Assembly: GCF_904063065.1 (NCBI RefSeq)
Contig: NZ_CAJFCL010000005.1
Coordinates: 1 to 64,000, forward strand
DNA length: 64,000 nt
DNA from: Pseudomonas paraversuta
GTDB lineage: Bacteria; Pseudomonadota; Gammaproteobacteria; Pseudomonadales; Pseudomonadaceae
Direction of reading: 5' to 3'
Of this stretch, positions 35,836-44,900 are shown in pieces. The notes below the pieces were generated by a model, which worked only from the letters and a program-made list of their open reading frames with translations, was not told where the DNA came from and searched no databases. The translations under genes were made by a program, and so were the position numbers. Positions within the stretch are counted from its first letter, which is position 1; each line of letters opens with the position of its first letter.

Positions 35836-38800
35836 ATGACTGACGAATCGCCTGCTATCGACCAACTGTTGAAAAACCTTGATCAAGCCATGATTGCCGA
35901 CCGCCATAAACTGCGTCGGCAATTGCATGAGCTGCGCAAAAAGCCTGACGACGTGGCCAAATTGGCCGCGTGGGCCGAGCGGGTGCAGGCGTCGTGCGCG
36001 CAGGTGAAAGCGCGGGCGGCCAGTGTGCCGCTGATTCGTTATGACGAAAACCTGCCGATCGCCGCCAAGCGCGATGAGATCAAGGCCGCGTTGCTCAAGC
36101 ATCAGGTGCTGATTCTGGCCGGTGAAACCGGCTCGGGTAAAACCACCCAGTTGCCGAAAATCTGTCTGGAAATCGGTCGCGGTCAACACGGTTTGATCGG
36201 CCATACCCAGCCCCGTCGAATTGCGGCGCGCAGCGTAGCCAGCCGGGTGGCCGAAGAACTGGCCACGCCGTTGGGCGCGCTGGTGGGGTACCAGGTGCGG
36301 TTTGAGGATCAAAGCGATTCCAACACCCTGGTCAAACTGATGACTGACGGTATCCTGCTGGCCGAAACCCAGCACGACCGTTATCTGGAACGCTACGACA
36401 CGATCATCGTCGACGAAGCCCACGAACGTAGCCTGAACATCGATTTTTTGCTGGGCTACCTGAAAATCCTGCTGCCGCGTCGTCCAGACCTGAAAGTTAT
36501 CATCACTTCGGCCACCATCGATCTGGAGCGCTTCTCCAAGCACTTCAACGATGCGCCGATTGTCGAGGTATCGGGCCGTACCTTCCCGGTCGAGACCTGG
36601 TATCGACCGCTGACCTCGGAGCAGGATGAAGAGGGCAACAGTGTCGAGGAAGATTTGAGCGTCGACCAGGCGATCATTGCCACCCTTGATGAAATTGCCG
36701 CCTTTGAGCGCAGTGAACGCAAAAGCCCCGGCGATGTGCTGGTGTTCTTGCCCGGTGAGCGGGAAATTCGCGACGCCGCCGAGATGCTGCGCAAGGCGCA
36801 ACTCAAGCACACCGAAATTCTGCCTCTGTATGCGCGATTGTCACCTGCCGAGCAGCAGCGCATTTTCCAGTCGCACCCGGGGCGCCGCGTGGTGCTGGCA
36901 ACCAACGTGGCTGAAACCTCGCTGACGGTGCCGGGCATTCGCTATGTGATCGACAGCGGCACCGCCCGTATCAGCCGCTATAGCTATCGGGCCAAGGTTC
37001 AGCGCCTGCCCATCGAAGCGATTTCCCAGGCCAGCGCCAATCAGCGTAAAGGCCGTTGCGGTCGGGTTGAACCGGGTATCTGTGTGCGTTTGTACGCCGA
37101 AGAAGACTTCAACGGGCGCCCGGAATTTACTGATCCGGAAATTCTGCGCACCAACCTTGCCGCCGTCATCTTGCAGATGTTGCATCTGCGTCTGGGCGAG
37201 ATTACTGCGTTCCCGTTTATCGAACCGCCGGATGGCAAGGCCATCACTGACGGTTTCAACCTGTTGCAAGAACTGTCGGCAGTGAACCGCGAGAACCAGC
37301 TCACACCGCTGGGGCGTCAACTGGCGCGCTTGCCGGTGGACCCGCGCATGGGTCGCATGCTGCTGGAAGCAGCCAGGCTCGGCAGTTTGCAGGAAGTGTT
37401 GATTGTTGCCAGTGCGATGTCGGTACAGGACCCCCGTGAGCGTCCGCCCGAGCGCCAGCAAGCGGCGGATCAGGCCCACGCCCAATGGAAAGACGTGGAC
37501 TCCGATTTCGCCGGGCTGATCAATGTCTGGCGCGGCTTTGAAGAGCAGCGCCAGGCCTTGACCGCCAGTCCGTTGCGCAGCTGGTGTCGCAAGAACTTCC
37601 TCAATTACCTGCGGCTGCGCGAATGGCGCGATTCACACCGCCAATTGAGTCTGATCTGCCGCGACATGCAGTTGACGGTCAATAAAGAACCGGCCGACTA
37701 CCCCAAGCTGCACAAGGCGGTGTTGTCCGGCTTGCTCAGCCAGATCGGGCAAAAGACTGAAGAGGGGGATTACCTCGGCGCACGTCAGCGCCGGTTCTGG
37801 ATTCATCCTTCTTCCGGCCTGGGTAAAAAACGCCCGCAATGGCTGATGACCGCCGAACTGGTGGAGACCACCAAGCTCTATGCGCGAATGGTGGCCAAGA
37901 TCGAGCCGGACTGGATCGAGCCGCTGGCCGGGCACCTGATCAAAAAGAACTACTTTGAGCCGCACTGGGAGAAGAAGCGCGGACAAGTGGTGGCCTTTGA
38001 GCAGATCACCTTGTTCGGCCTGATCGTGGTCGGTCGGCGTGCCGTGCATTACGGGCCGATTGACCCTGTGATGTCCCGCGAGCTGTTTATCCGCGAAGGT
38101 CTGGTGCGGGGCGAAATCCAGTCGCGGGCCAAGTGCCTGACGGCCAATGCCCAACTGCTGGAGCAACTTGACGAGCTGGAGGCCAAGGCCCGGCGCCGCG
38201 ATATTCTGGCCGACGAAGAAACCCTGTACGGGTTCTACGACGCGCGACTGCCTGCTGAAATTCATCAGACTGCCACCTTCGACAGCTGGTATCGCATCAA
38301 CAGCCAGAAAGATCCGCAGCTGTTGATCATGCGTGAAGAAGACGTGCTGGCCCGTGAAGCCACTGAAATCACCGCCCAGCATTTCCCGGACACCCTGCAT
38401 CTGGGGGATTTGACCCTGGAGCTGAGTTATCACTTCGAGCCCAACCATCCCCGGGACGGGGTGACGCTCAAAGTACCTGCGCCGTTGCTTTCGGTGTTGC
38501 CGCCCGAGCGTCTGGAATGGCTGGTGCCGGGCATGATCGAGGCCAAGTGCATTGCTCTGGTGCGCTGCCTGCCCAAGGCACTACGGAAAAACTTTGTGCC
38601 GGTGCCGGACTTCGTCAAGGCCGCCTTGCAGCGTATGGCCTACGGCGAAGGGTCGTTGCCCCAGGCACTGGGTCGCGAGCTGTTGCGCATGACCGGGGCG
38701 CGGGTGAGTGACGAAGCCTGGGCCGAAGCTGCGCAGCAGGTGGAAAACCACCTGAAAATGAATCTCGAAATTGTTGATGGCGAGGGCAAGTTTCTCGGCG

Positions 38801-39750
38801 AAGGCCGCGATCTGGCCGAGCTGACAGCACGCTTTGCCCAGGCCAGTCAGGCCGCGTTGGCGGTGCCGCAAACAGCGAAAAACCAGCAGCCGGTAGAGGC
38901 CAAGGTGTTTGCCCCGGTGGCTGAAAAAACCCAGCAGAAGATTGCCGGGTTGTCGATGACGGTTTATCCGGCATTGGTAGAAGAGGGCAACAGCGTCAAG
39001 GAAGGACGTTTCTCGACCCCGGCCGAGGCTGAGTATCAGCATCGTCGGGCGCTCCAGCGGTTGTTGATGCAGCAACTGGCCGAGCCTGCCAAATTCTTGC
39101 GCGCCAAGCTGCCGGGGCTGACCGAACTGGGCCTGTTGTACCGCGAGCTGGGCAGGGTCGAGAGTCTGGTGGAAGACATTCTGCTGGCCAGCCTCGACAG
39201 CTGCATCCTTGAAGGCGAAGCCGTGCTGCCGCGCGATGGTGCGGGCCTGGCTGCACTTGCCGAGCGCAAGCGCGGGGCCTGGACCGAGCATGCCGAAAAG
39301 CTGGCCAGGCTGACGCTGGATATTCTCAAGCTGTGGCACGGGCTGCAAAAGCGCTTCAAGGGCAAGATCGATCTGGCTCAAGCGGTTGCCCTGAATGACA
39401 TCAAGCAGCAGCTCGGCAATCTGGTGTATCCGGGTTTTGTCCGGGAAACCCCGGCAGTCTGGCTCAAGGAACTGCCGCGCTACCTCAAGGCCATTGAAAT
39501 GCGCCTGGAGAAACTCCCCGGCCAGGTCCAGAAAGACCGGGTCTGGAGTGGCGAGCTGAGCGGTTTGTGGGCGCAGTACCAGGCCCGGGCCACCAAGCAT
39601 GCCCAGGAAGGCAAGCGCGACCCGCAGCTGGAGCTGTATCGCTGGTGGCTGGAGGAATATCGCGTGTCGCTGTTCGGCCAGCAGTTGGGGACCAAAGTGC
39701 CGATTTCGGACAAACGCCTGAGCAAACAATGGAGCCAGGTGGACGCCTGA
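35836..39750 (+). CDS. hrpA: ATP-dependent RNA helicase HrpA
   Basis: A 1304-residue DEAH-box helicase, full family length. It carries Walker A GETGSGKT (96-103), DEAH at 193-196 (IIVDEAHERS), SATIDLERF (motif III), QRKGRCGRVEPG (motif VI), and the long C-terminal HrpA-specific DUF3418 region. HrpA is involved in mRNA processing and, in E. coli, ribosome rescue at stalled or collided ribosomes. It is monocistronic, with a REP hairpin eight bases after the stop. Confidence 0.97.
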   Translation: MTDESPAIDQLLKNLDQAMIADRHKLRRQLHELRKKPDDVAKLAAWAERVQASCAQVKARAASVPLIRYDENLPIAAKRDEIKAALLKHQVLILAGETGSGKTTQLPKICLEIGRGQHGLIGHTQPRRIAARSVASRVAEELATPLGALVGYQVRFEDQSDSNTLVKLMTDGILLAETQHDRYLERYDTIIVDEAHERSLNIDFLLGYLKILLPRRPDLKVIITSATIDLERFSKHFNDAPIVEVSGRTFPVETWYRPLTSEQDEEGNSVEEDLSVDQAIIATLDEIAAFERSERKSPGDVLVFLPGEREIRDAAEMLRKAQLKHTEILPLYARLSPAEQQRIFQSHPGRRVVLATNVAETSLTVPGIRYVIDSGTARISRYSYRAKVQRLPIEAISQASANQRKGRCGRVEPGICVRLYAEEDFNGRPEFTDPEILRTNLAAVILQMLHLRLGEITAFPFIEPPDGKAITDGFNLLQELSAVNRENQLTPLGRQLARLPVDPRMGRMLLEAARLGSLQEVLIVASAMSVQDPRERPPERQQAADQAHAQWKDVDSDFAGLINVWRGFEEQRQALTASPLRSWCRKNFLNYLRLREWRDSHRQLSLICRDMQLTVNKEPADYPKLHKAVLSGLLSQIGQKTEEGDYLGARQRRFWIHPSSGLGKKRPQWLMTAELVETTKLYARMVAKIEPDWIEPLAGHLIKKNYFEPHWEKKRGQVVAFEQITLFGLIVVGRRAVHYGPIDPVMSRELFIREGLVRGEIQSRAKCLTANAQLLEQLDELEAKARRRDILADEETLYGFYDARLPAEIHQTATFDSWYRINSQKDPQLLIMREEDVLAREATEITAQHFPDTLHLGDLTLELSYHFEPNHPRDGVTLKVPAPLLSVLPPERLEWLVPGMIEAKCIALVRCLPKALRKNFVPVPDFVKAALQRMAYGEGSLPQALGRELLRMTGARVSDEAWAEAAQQVENHLKMNLEIVDGEGKFLGEGRDLAELTARFAQASQAALAVPQTAKNQQPVEAKVFAPVAEKTQQKIAGLSMTVYPALVEEGNSVKEGRFSTPAEAEYQHRRALQRLLMQQLAEPAKFLRAKLPGLTELGLLYRELGRVESLVEDILLASLDSCILEGEAVLPRDGAGLAALAERKRGAWTEHAEKLARLTLDILKLWHGLQKRFKGKIDLAQAVALNDIKQQLGNLVYPGFVRETPAVWLKELPRYLKAIEMRLEKLPGQVQKDRVWSGELSGLWAQYQARATKHAQEGKRDPQLELYRWWLEEYRVSLFGQQLGTKVPISDKRLSKQWSQVDA

Positions 39751-39757
39751 ATACCCT

Positions 39758-39810
39758 GCAGGAGCGAGCGTGCTCGCGAGCTGTCTGGCGGCTTGAAAGC
39801 TCGCTCCTGC
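39758..39810. repeat. REP hairpin (GCAGGAGCGAGC class) after hrpA
   Basis: GCAGGAGCGAGC (39758-39769) and GCTCGCTCCTGC (39799-39810) form a perfect 12-bp stem with a 29-base spacer that contains the related TGCTCGCGAGC palindrome. Confidence 0.85.
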
Positions 39811-39926
39811 ACAGATGGACGATCGTGAAGTAACGCCAAATGTTGGCGTTTATGGCAAACTTCGCTGCTATCACTGCCTGAAATGAATTCAATATCTTCT
39901 GTTTGAACAGAATAAGAGGAACGACC

Positions 39927-41048
39927 GTGCATAACGTCGTCATTAGCGGCACCGGCCTGTACACCCCGGCCAACAGCATCTCCAACGAAGAGCTGGTGCA
40001 GTCTTTCAATGCCTATGTGCAGCAGTTCAATGCGGATAACAGCGCCGCCATCGAGGCCGGAGAAATCGAGCCTCTGGCCGAGTCCAGTGCCGCCTTTATC
40101 GAAAAGGCCTCAGGCATCAAAAGCCGTTTTGTGATGGACAAGGACGGCATCCTTGACCCGCAGCGCATGCGTCCACGGTTGCCTGTACGCTCCAACGATG
40201 AAATGTCGGTGCTCTGTGAAATGGCCGTTGGCGCCGCGAAGCAGGCGCTTGAGCGAGCGGGCAAAACCGCTGCCGACATCGACGGGGTCATCGTTGCCTG
40301 CTCCAACCTGCAGCGCCCGTACCCGGCCATTGCCATTGAAGTGCAACAGGCGCTGGGCATTCAAGGTTTTGGCTTTGACATGAACGTGGCCTGTTCTTCG
40401 GCGACCTTCGGCATTCAGACCGCCAGCAACAGCGTCCAGCTGGGGCAGGCCCGCGCGGTGCTGTTGATCAGCCCCGAAGTGTGCACCGGCCATCTGAACT
40501 TCCGTGACCGCGACAGTCACTTCATCTTTGGTGATGCGGCGACTGCGGTGTTGGTCGAGCGTGCCGATCTGGCCACTTCCCGGCACCAGTTCGATATCGT
40601 CGGCAGCAAACTGCTGACCACCTTCTCCAACAACATCCGCAACAACTTCGGTTTCCTCAATCGTGCTTCTGACGAATCGCCAGACAGCCCCGACAAGCTG
40701 TTCGTCCAGGAAGGCCGCAAGGTATTCCGCGATGTGTGCCCGATGGTGGCCGAGCTGATTGCCCAGCATCTGCAAGAGAACCAGCTCGACGTGGCCGATG
40801 TGAAACGCTTCTGGCTGCACCAGGCCAACCTGAGCATGAACCACCTGATCGTCAAACGTCTGCTGGGTCGCGAAGCCTCGGTCGAAGAAGCACCGGTGAT
40901 TCTCGACACCTACGCCAATACCAGTTCGGCAGGCTCGGTAATCGCCTTTCACAAGTATCAGGACGATCTGCCAGGCGGTTCGCTGGCGGTGCTCAGTTCG
41001 TTCGGTGCGGGCTATTCGATTGGCAGCATAATTCTGCGTAAACGCTGA
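39927..41048 (+). CDS. FabH-like beta-ketoacyl-ACP synthase III (PA3286-like)
   Basis: A 373-residue ketoacyl synthase III with the Cys-His-Asn triad Cys156 (NVACSSATFG), His298 (WLHQANLSMN) and Asn331 (YANTSSAGS). Start GTG 39927 has AGAGGAAC six bases upstream. It is longer than the house-keeping FabH (about 320-330), with extra N-terminal sequence. In P. aeruginosa the like-positioned PA3286 condenses octanoyl-CoA from beta-oxidation with malonyl-ACP, shunting it into fatty acid synthesis. The same function is inferred from length, triad and the ECF sigma gene downstream. Confidence 0.9.
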   Translation: MHNVVISGTGLYTPANSISNEELVQSFNAYVQQFNADNSAAIEAGEIEPLAESSAAFIEKASGIKSRFVMDKDGILDPQRMRPRLPVRSNDEMSVLCEMAVGAAKQALERAGKTAADIDGVIVACSNLQRPYPAIAIEVQQALGIQGFGFDMNVACSSATFGIQTASNSVQLGQARAVLLISPEVCTGHLNFRDRDSHFIFGDAATAVLVERADLATSRHQFDIVGSKLLTTFSNNIRNNFGFLNRASDESPDSPDKLFVQEGRKVFRDVCPMVAELIAQHLQENQLDVADVKRFWLHQANLSMNHLIVKRLLGREASVEEAPVILDTYANTSSAGSVIAFHKYQDDLPGGSLAVLSSFGAGYSIGSIILRKR

Positions 41049-41059
41049 TCCCGGATCCC

Positions 41060-41116
41060 GCAGGAGCGAGGTTGCTCGCGAGCTTTTAAAGCGCTCGCGA
41101 GCAAGCTGGCTCCTGC
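41060..41116. repeat. REPIN (GCAGGAGCGAGG class) between FabH-like and sigma genes
   Basis: GCAGGAGCGAGGTTGCTCGCGAGC... at 41060-41083 pairs with GCTCGCGAGCAAGCTGGCTCCTGC at 41093-41116 with two small mismatches. The full-length structure contains the TTGCTCGCGA core of pseudomonad REPs. It ends 24 bases before the sigma factor gene. Confidence 0.85.
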
Positions 41117-41140
41117 AGATTCACAACTGACGAGGTATCA

Positions 41141-41749
41141 ATGGCTGCTGACGACACTGAGTTGCTCAAACGTCTGCTGGCCGGTGAACAGCAGGCCTTT
41201 CGGGAGCTGGTCAGCACCTATCAGGGGGCCATGCGTGCCGTGGCTTATGCCATTGTGGGCAATCGTCATGCCGACGAAGCGGTTCAGGATGCCTGGCTGG
41301 CGGTGGTACGCAATCTTGTCAGTTTTGAATCCCGTTCAAGCCTTAAAACCTGGCTGCTAACCATCACCGCCAACGCTGCCAAAAACCGCTACAAGCAAAA
41401 TCGTCGGGAAGTGCTGCTCGACGATTTACCTTCGCCCCACGGTACGATCGACGACGATCGGTTCTCTTCGGACGGGCACTGGCTGCTGGCGCCCCTGGCC
41501 TGGCATCAGGACACCCCCGAAGCCCTGCTCACAGAGCATGAGTTGCGCGAATGCCTGGAGCAAACGCTGCTCAGTCTGCCGCAGTTGCAAAGCAGTGTGC
41601 TGGTACTGCGCGATCGTCAGGGGCTTGAGCTGGAGGAGATTTGTAATCTTTTGCAGATATCGCTCTCCAATGCCAGGGTGCTGGTGCATCGTGCCCGACT
41701 TAAAGTCTTCGCCACCGTGGAGCATTTCGAGGAAACCGGGGAATGTTGA
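41141..41749 (+). CDS. ECF-type RNA polymerase sigma factor
   Basis: A 202-residue sigma-70 family ECF factor. Region 2 (about 20-90) includes HADEAVQDAWLAVVRNL, and region 4 (about 135-190) has the typical ETLLSLPQLQSSVLVLRD-like segment LLSLPQLQSSVLVLRDRQG and a LEEICNLLQISLSNARVLVHRARLK helix-turn-helix. ATG 41141 has GAGG about eight bases upstream. Its last seven bases overlap the anti-sigma gene. From memory it matches PA3285. Confidence 0.94.
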   Translation: MAADDTELLKRLLAGEQQAFRELVSTYQGAMRAVAYAIVGNRHADEAVQDAWLAVVRNLVSFESRSSLKTWLLTITANAAKNRYKQNRREVLLDDLPSPHGTIDDDRFSSDGHWLLAPLAWHQDTPEALLTEHELRECLEQTLLSLPQLQSSVLVLRDRQGLELEEICNLLQISLSNARVLVHRARLKVFATVEHFEETGEC

Positions 41750-41976
41750 CCTGCAAACAATATGTTGCCCGATCGAGCGACTACCTGGATGGTCAGCTGA
41801 CATTTCGTCAGCGCCTGCAGATGCGCCACCATGTGCTGTTTTGCCCCAATTGCAGGCGTTTTACCCGGCAAATGCGGTTGATGGGAGCCGCGCTTAAAAC
41901 ATTGCCGGAACCACCACCGGTCGATCTTGAGATGACGGTCAAGCGGATGATGCGCGAGCAGTCAGGCGGGCAATAA
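41743..41976 (+). CDS. Anti-sigma factor with zf-HC2 domain
   Basis: A 77-residue soluble anti-sigma factor. The zinc motif His-x3-Cys-x2-Cys is seen in HHVLFCPNC after an N-terminal CKQYVARSSDYLDGQ segment, as in ZAS-family anti-sigmas; there is no TM segment, so it is cytoplasmic. The ATG overlaps the sigma gene by seven bases. A soluble zinc anti-sigma suggests redox or metal sensing, which is inference. Confidence 0.9.
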   Translation: MLTCKQYVARSSDYLDGQLTFRQRLQMRHHVLFCPNCRRFTRQMRLMGAALKTLPEPPPVDLEMTVKRMMREQSGGQ

Positions 41977-41979
41977 AGC

Positions 41980-42035
41980 GTTGGGCGCAGGCATCGTCGA
42001 CGGATAAGAGGGGATCGACGCGACCTGCGCTCAAC
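41980..42035. terminator. Hairpin between anti-sigma and porin genes
   Basis: GTTGGGCGCAGG (41980-41991) pairs with CCTGCGCTCAAC (42024-42035) with one G-T pair. It spans the gap between convergent stops, but without a T run, so terminator function is uncertain. Confidence 0.4.
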
Positions 42036-42044
42036 AGATTGCTC

Positions 42045-43337
42045 TTAGAACTTGGCTTCTACGTCCAGTTGCAGCGTGTTGGCATTGGCATCCTTCTGCG
42101 TGGAGGTTGCGTAGTCAGCCTTGGTCAGGAAGTACGTCACGCCCAGACCAAAGTTCTTGTCGATCTCGTAGCCCAGTTTGATCTTGTGCCCCCGTGAACC
42201 GGTAGTGCCGTTGGCAAAGTCAGAGTCAGTGAATGCCCCCACCACCGCGTTACGCTGAATATCGCGGTAGTTGTAGTCCAGGCTGAAGGCGTTCAGCTTG
42301 CTTTTGAAACCCACCAGCCAGGCATTGTCCTGATCGCTGTCGGTGGCTGCGTTATGTACGTATTGACCGTACAGCGACAGCGGCACTGGCAGGTTGGCGA
42401 TATCGACCTGGCCGAAGCCTTCGTACAGGCGGAACTCGTCAGTGCTGTTGCCGTTGACTGCCAGCGCACATGGCGTGGTCTTGGTGCCGGTAGTAGGGCA
42501 GGTGCTGTCCTTGTCATTGTTGTAACTGTAAACACTGCCGCCCAAGGTCACTTTCAGGCTGTCGGTGGGTGCGAAACGGGCGCCCAGTTGACCGGCATAC
42601 AGGCTCAAGTCGTTGCGAAACTGCACGCCTTCGCCGTCGACGTTGTCTTTGAGGGTGTAGTAGCCGGCGCTACCGAACATCTCGACGCCGCTGTTACCCA
42701 GGTTGTGCTTGTAAGTGGCGGCCAGACCTTCCGGGTTGATATCGCTATCCCAGATCACGTCGCCCATGCTGACCCACGGCTGGGGCATTTTGCCGCCAAT
42801 CAGGTGCAGGTCCTTGACGGCTGTCGGGTGATAATCGATGTAGGCCTGATCGAGCCACAGTTGTTTCTTGTCGAAGTAGTTGTCCAGATCCTGGTTGGTG
42901 GAGCGGGCATCGTCGCCTCCGCCGGTGGCGATACGGATGCCGGTATTCACTTGCGGGTTGATTTCGGTGTAGGCGCCCAGACGAGCACGAATTCGTTGGC
43001 GATCCTTGTTTTTACCATCGGACTCACCATCGATCTTGACCGTTTCCTGGCGAACCCTGACGTCGCCCTTGAATTCGGTCTTGGCCGCCCAGGCCACTTT
43101 TTGTTCAAAGGCGCTGAGGTCCGATTTTTTCACCTGATTGGCGGCTGCTTCTTGTTGGGCCTGTTTTTCGCTGGTGAGTTCGGTTTGCAGCTCGGCATAT
43201 TGGGCCGGTGAAATGGAGCCGTTGGCTTTAAGCATTTCGAGCAGTTTGGCATCGACTCCGGCACTGGCCGGGACGCTCATGGCCAGTACCAGTCCGCCAC
43301 ACAGTCCCGCCGCAACCCGTGTAGATACAAGACGCAT
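42045..43337 (-). CDS. Putative outer-membrane porin
   Basis: A 430-residue exported protein with a signal peptide (LCGGLVLAMSVPASA, cleavage before GVDAK), then a coiled-coil, Gln/Glu-rich segment (about 28-75), and about 16 amphipathic beta strands ending in LQLDVEAKF with terminal Phe. This layout fits the Porin_5/putative porin family, with an N-terminal coiled-coil trimerisation region. A Cys pair (CPTTGTKTTPC) lies in one loop. The substrate is unknown. Confidence 0.85.
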   Translation of the reverse strand: MRLVSTRVAAGLCGGLVLAMSVPASAGVDAKLLEMLKANGSISPAQYAELQTELTSEKQAQQEAAANQVKKSDLSAFEQKVAWAAKTEFKGDVRVRQETVKIDGESDGKNKDRQRIRARLGAYTEINPQVNTGIRIATGGGDDARSTNQDLDNYFDKKQLWLDQAYIDYHPTAVKDLHLIGGKMPQPWVSMGDVIWDSDINPEGLAATYKHNLGNSGVEMFGSAGYYTLKDNVDGEGVQFRNDLSLYAGQLGARFAPTDSLKVTLGGSVYSYNNDKDSTCPTTGTKTTPCALAVNGNSTDEFRLYEGFGQVDIANLPVPLSLYGQYVHNAATDSDQDNAWLVGFKSKLNAFSLDYNYRDIQRNAVVGAFTDSDFANGTTGSRGHKIKLGYEIDKNFGLGVTYFLTKADYATSTQKDANANTLQLDVEAKF

Positions 43338-43601
43338 ATGAAACTCCCAGTGTTGAGATGGCCCTGGCCATCTCAGGAAAAATCGGCCCTTGATGGGCTC
43401 GCGTTAATGAGGCTTGAGCCTGTTGCAAACAAACCGCTCATAACCCTGCGTTCTAAGAAGCGGCGCCAGTATCGCGGCTGGACATGACAGAAAAGTGGCA
43501 AAGTGATATCGAATCTGTGACAGCGGTTTCGCCAGCCAACAGCTCCCACCGGGCATCAGGTGCTACCATCGCCGCTCTACGTCGCACTCCGGGGACAACC
43601 A

Positions 43602-44726
43602 ATGCCGTTACACCGCCTGGACAGCCTGTCCGCCATCTCGGCCCACGAATGGGATGCATTGGTGCCAGTGGCGCAACCGTTCCTGCGCCATGCTTTTCTG
43701 AGTGCACTGGAAGACAGTGCCAGCCTGGGCCCCCATTCCGGCTGGCAGCCCGAGCACCTGCTGCATTATGAAAATGGTCAGTTGCTGGCAGCGCTTCCCA
43801 GTTATCGCAAATGGCACTCCTACGGCGAATACGTGTTCGATCATGAATGGGCCAATGCCTGCGAGCGGGCGGGTATCGAGTACTACCCCAAGCTGCTGAC
43901 GGCGGTGCCGTTCAGCCCGGTCAGCGGCCCGCGATTGCTGGCGGCCAGTAGCGCCGACGGGCTTGAACTGCTGGCTGCATTGCCCGGTTACCTGGAGATA
44001 GAAGGGCTCTCCAGCGCCCATATCAATTTCACCGATGCGCTGGCCGATACGGCCTTGTCACAGCAGCCCGGCTGGCTGCAGCGGCTGGGCTGCCAGTTTC
44101 ATTGGCAAAATCGCGGGTACCGTGACTTTCAGGACTTTCTCGATGGTTTGAGCTCGCGCAAACGCAAGCAAATGCGCAAAGAGCGCGAGCAAGTGGCGGG
44201 GCAGGGATTCGAGTTTGAATGGCTCGAAGGTCAGCAGGTGAGCGAGGCGCAATGGGATTTCGTGTATGCCTGCTACGCCAACACCTACGCAGTGCGTCGA
44301 CAAACCCCGTATCTGACCCGTGAATTTTTCAGCCTGTTGGCCGAGCGCATGCCCGAGTCCATTCGTGTGGTGCTGGCCAGACAGGGCTCAAGCCCGGTGG
44401 CAATGGCCTTCAGCCTGGTGGGCGGCGACAGCCTGTATGGTCGCTATTGGGGGTGCCTGGGCGAGTTCGACCGACTGCACTTCGAGACCTGTTTCTATCA
44501 GGGCATGGACTACGCCATCGCAGGCGGTATCCAGCGCTTTGACGCCGGTGCCCAGGGTGAGCACAAGCTGATACGCGGCTTTGAGCCGGTCATCACTCAC
44601 TCCTGGCATTACTTGCGCCATCAGGGATTGAAAGCGGCAGTGAGTGATTTTCTGGCGCGTGAGCGAGTGGGGGTGCTGGCGTATGCCGAAGAGGCGAGGT
44701 CGGCTCTGCCTTACCGGCAGGCCTGA
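43602..44726 (+). CDS. DUF482/peptidogalycan-type GNAT-fold protein
   Basis: A 374-residue protein of the peptidogalycan biosynthesis/recognition (DUF482) family, FemAB-like GNAT folds. Hallmarks are FLRHAFLSALEDSAS near the N-terminus, KRKQMRKEREQV in the middle, and DAGAQGEHKLIRGFEPVIT at the end. It starts ATG 43602 (MPLHRLDSL); the open frame 14 codons upstream has no ribosome site. Function unknown, possibly peptide or lipid acyl transfer. Confidence 0.88.
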   Translation: MPLHRLDSLSAISAHEWDALVPVAQPFLRHAFLSALEDSASLGPHSGWQPEHLLHYENGQLLAALPSYRKWHSYGEYVFDHEWANACERAGIEYYPKLLTAVPFSPVSGPRLLAASSADGLELLAALPGYLEIEGLSSAHINFTDALADTALSQQPGWLQRLGCQFHWQNRGYRDFQDFLDGLSSRKRKQMRKEREQVAGQGFEFEWLEGQQVSEAQWDFVYACYANTYAVRRQTPYLTREFFSLLAERMPESIRVVLARQGSSPVAMAFSLVGGDSLYGRYWGCLGEFDRLHFETCFYQGMDYAIAGGIQRFDAGAQGEHKLIRGFEPVITHSWHYLRHQGLKAAVSDFLARERVGVLAYAEEARSALPYRQA

Positions 44727-44900
44727 TCCTCGCCGGGATGATCAACATCGCCGTCTTCAGCATTCCGCACACCCGCCCCGGGATTATTGAAATACACCAG
44801 GGCGCCAAGGATTGGCAAACGCCCTGAAAAACCCCAGAGCCCTTAAAAAACGGGCGCTGGCGCTGTGTATCAGTGGCGTTGCAGAGCTGCTTTTTTAAAC

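Noticed and set aside
35602..36810. 402-codon leftward ORF opposite hrpA start
   Set aside because: Antisense shadow of the helicase; no ribosome site and no family resemblance.
44753..44880. Terminator candidate between the DUF482 and ABC genes
   Set aside because: The GCGC-type stem next to the TTTTTT run is too short to be convincing.
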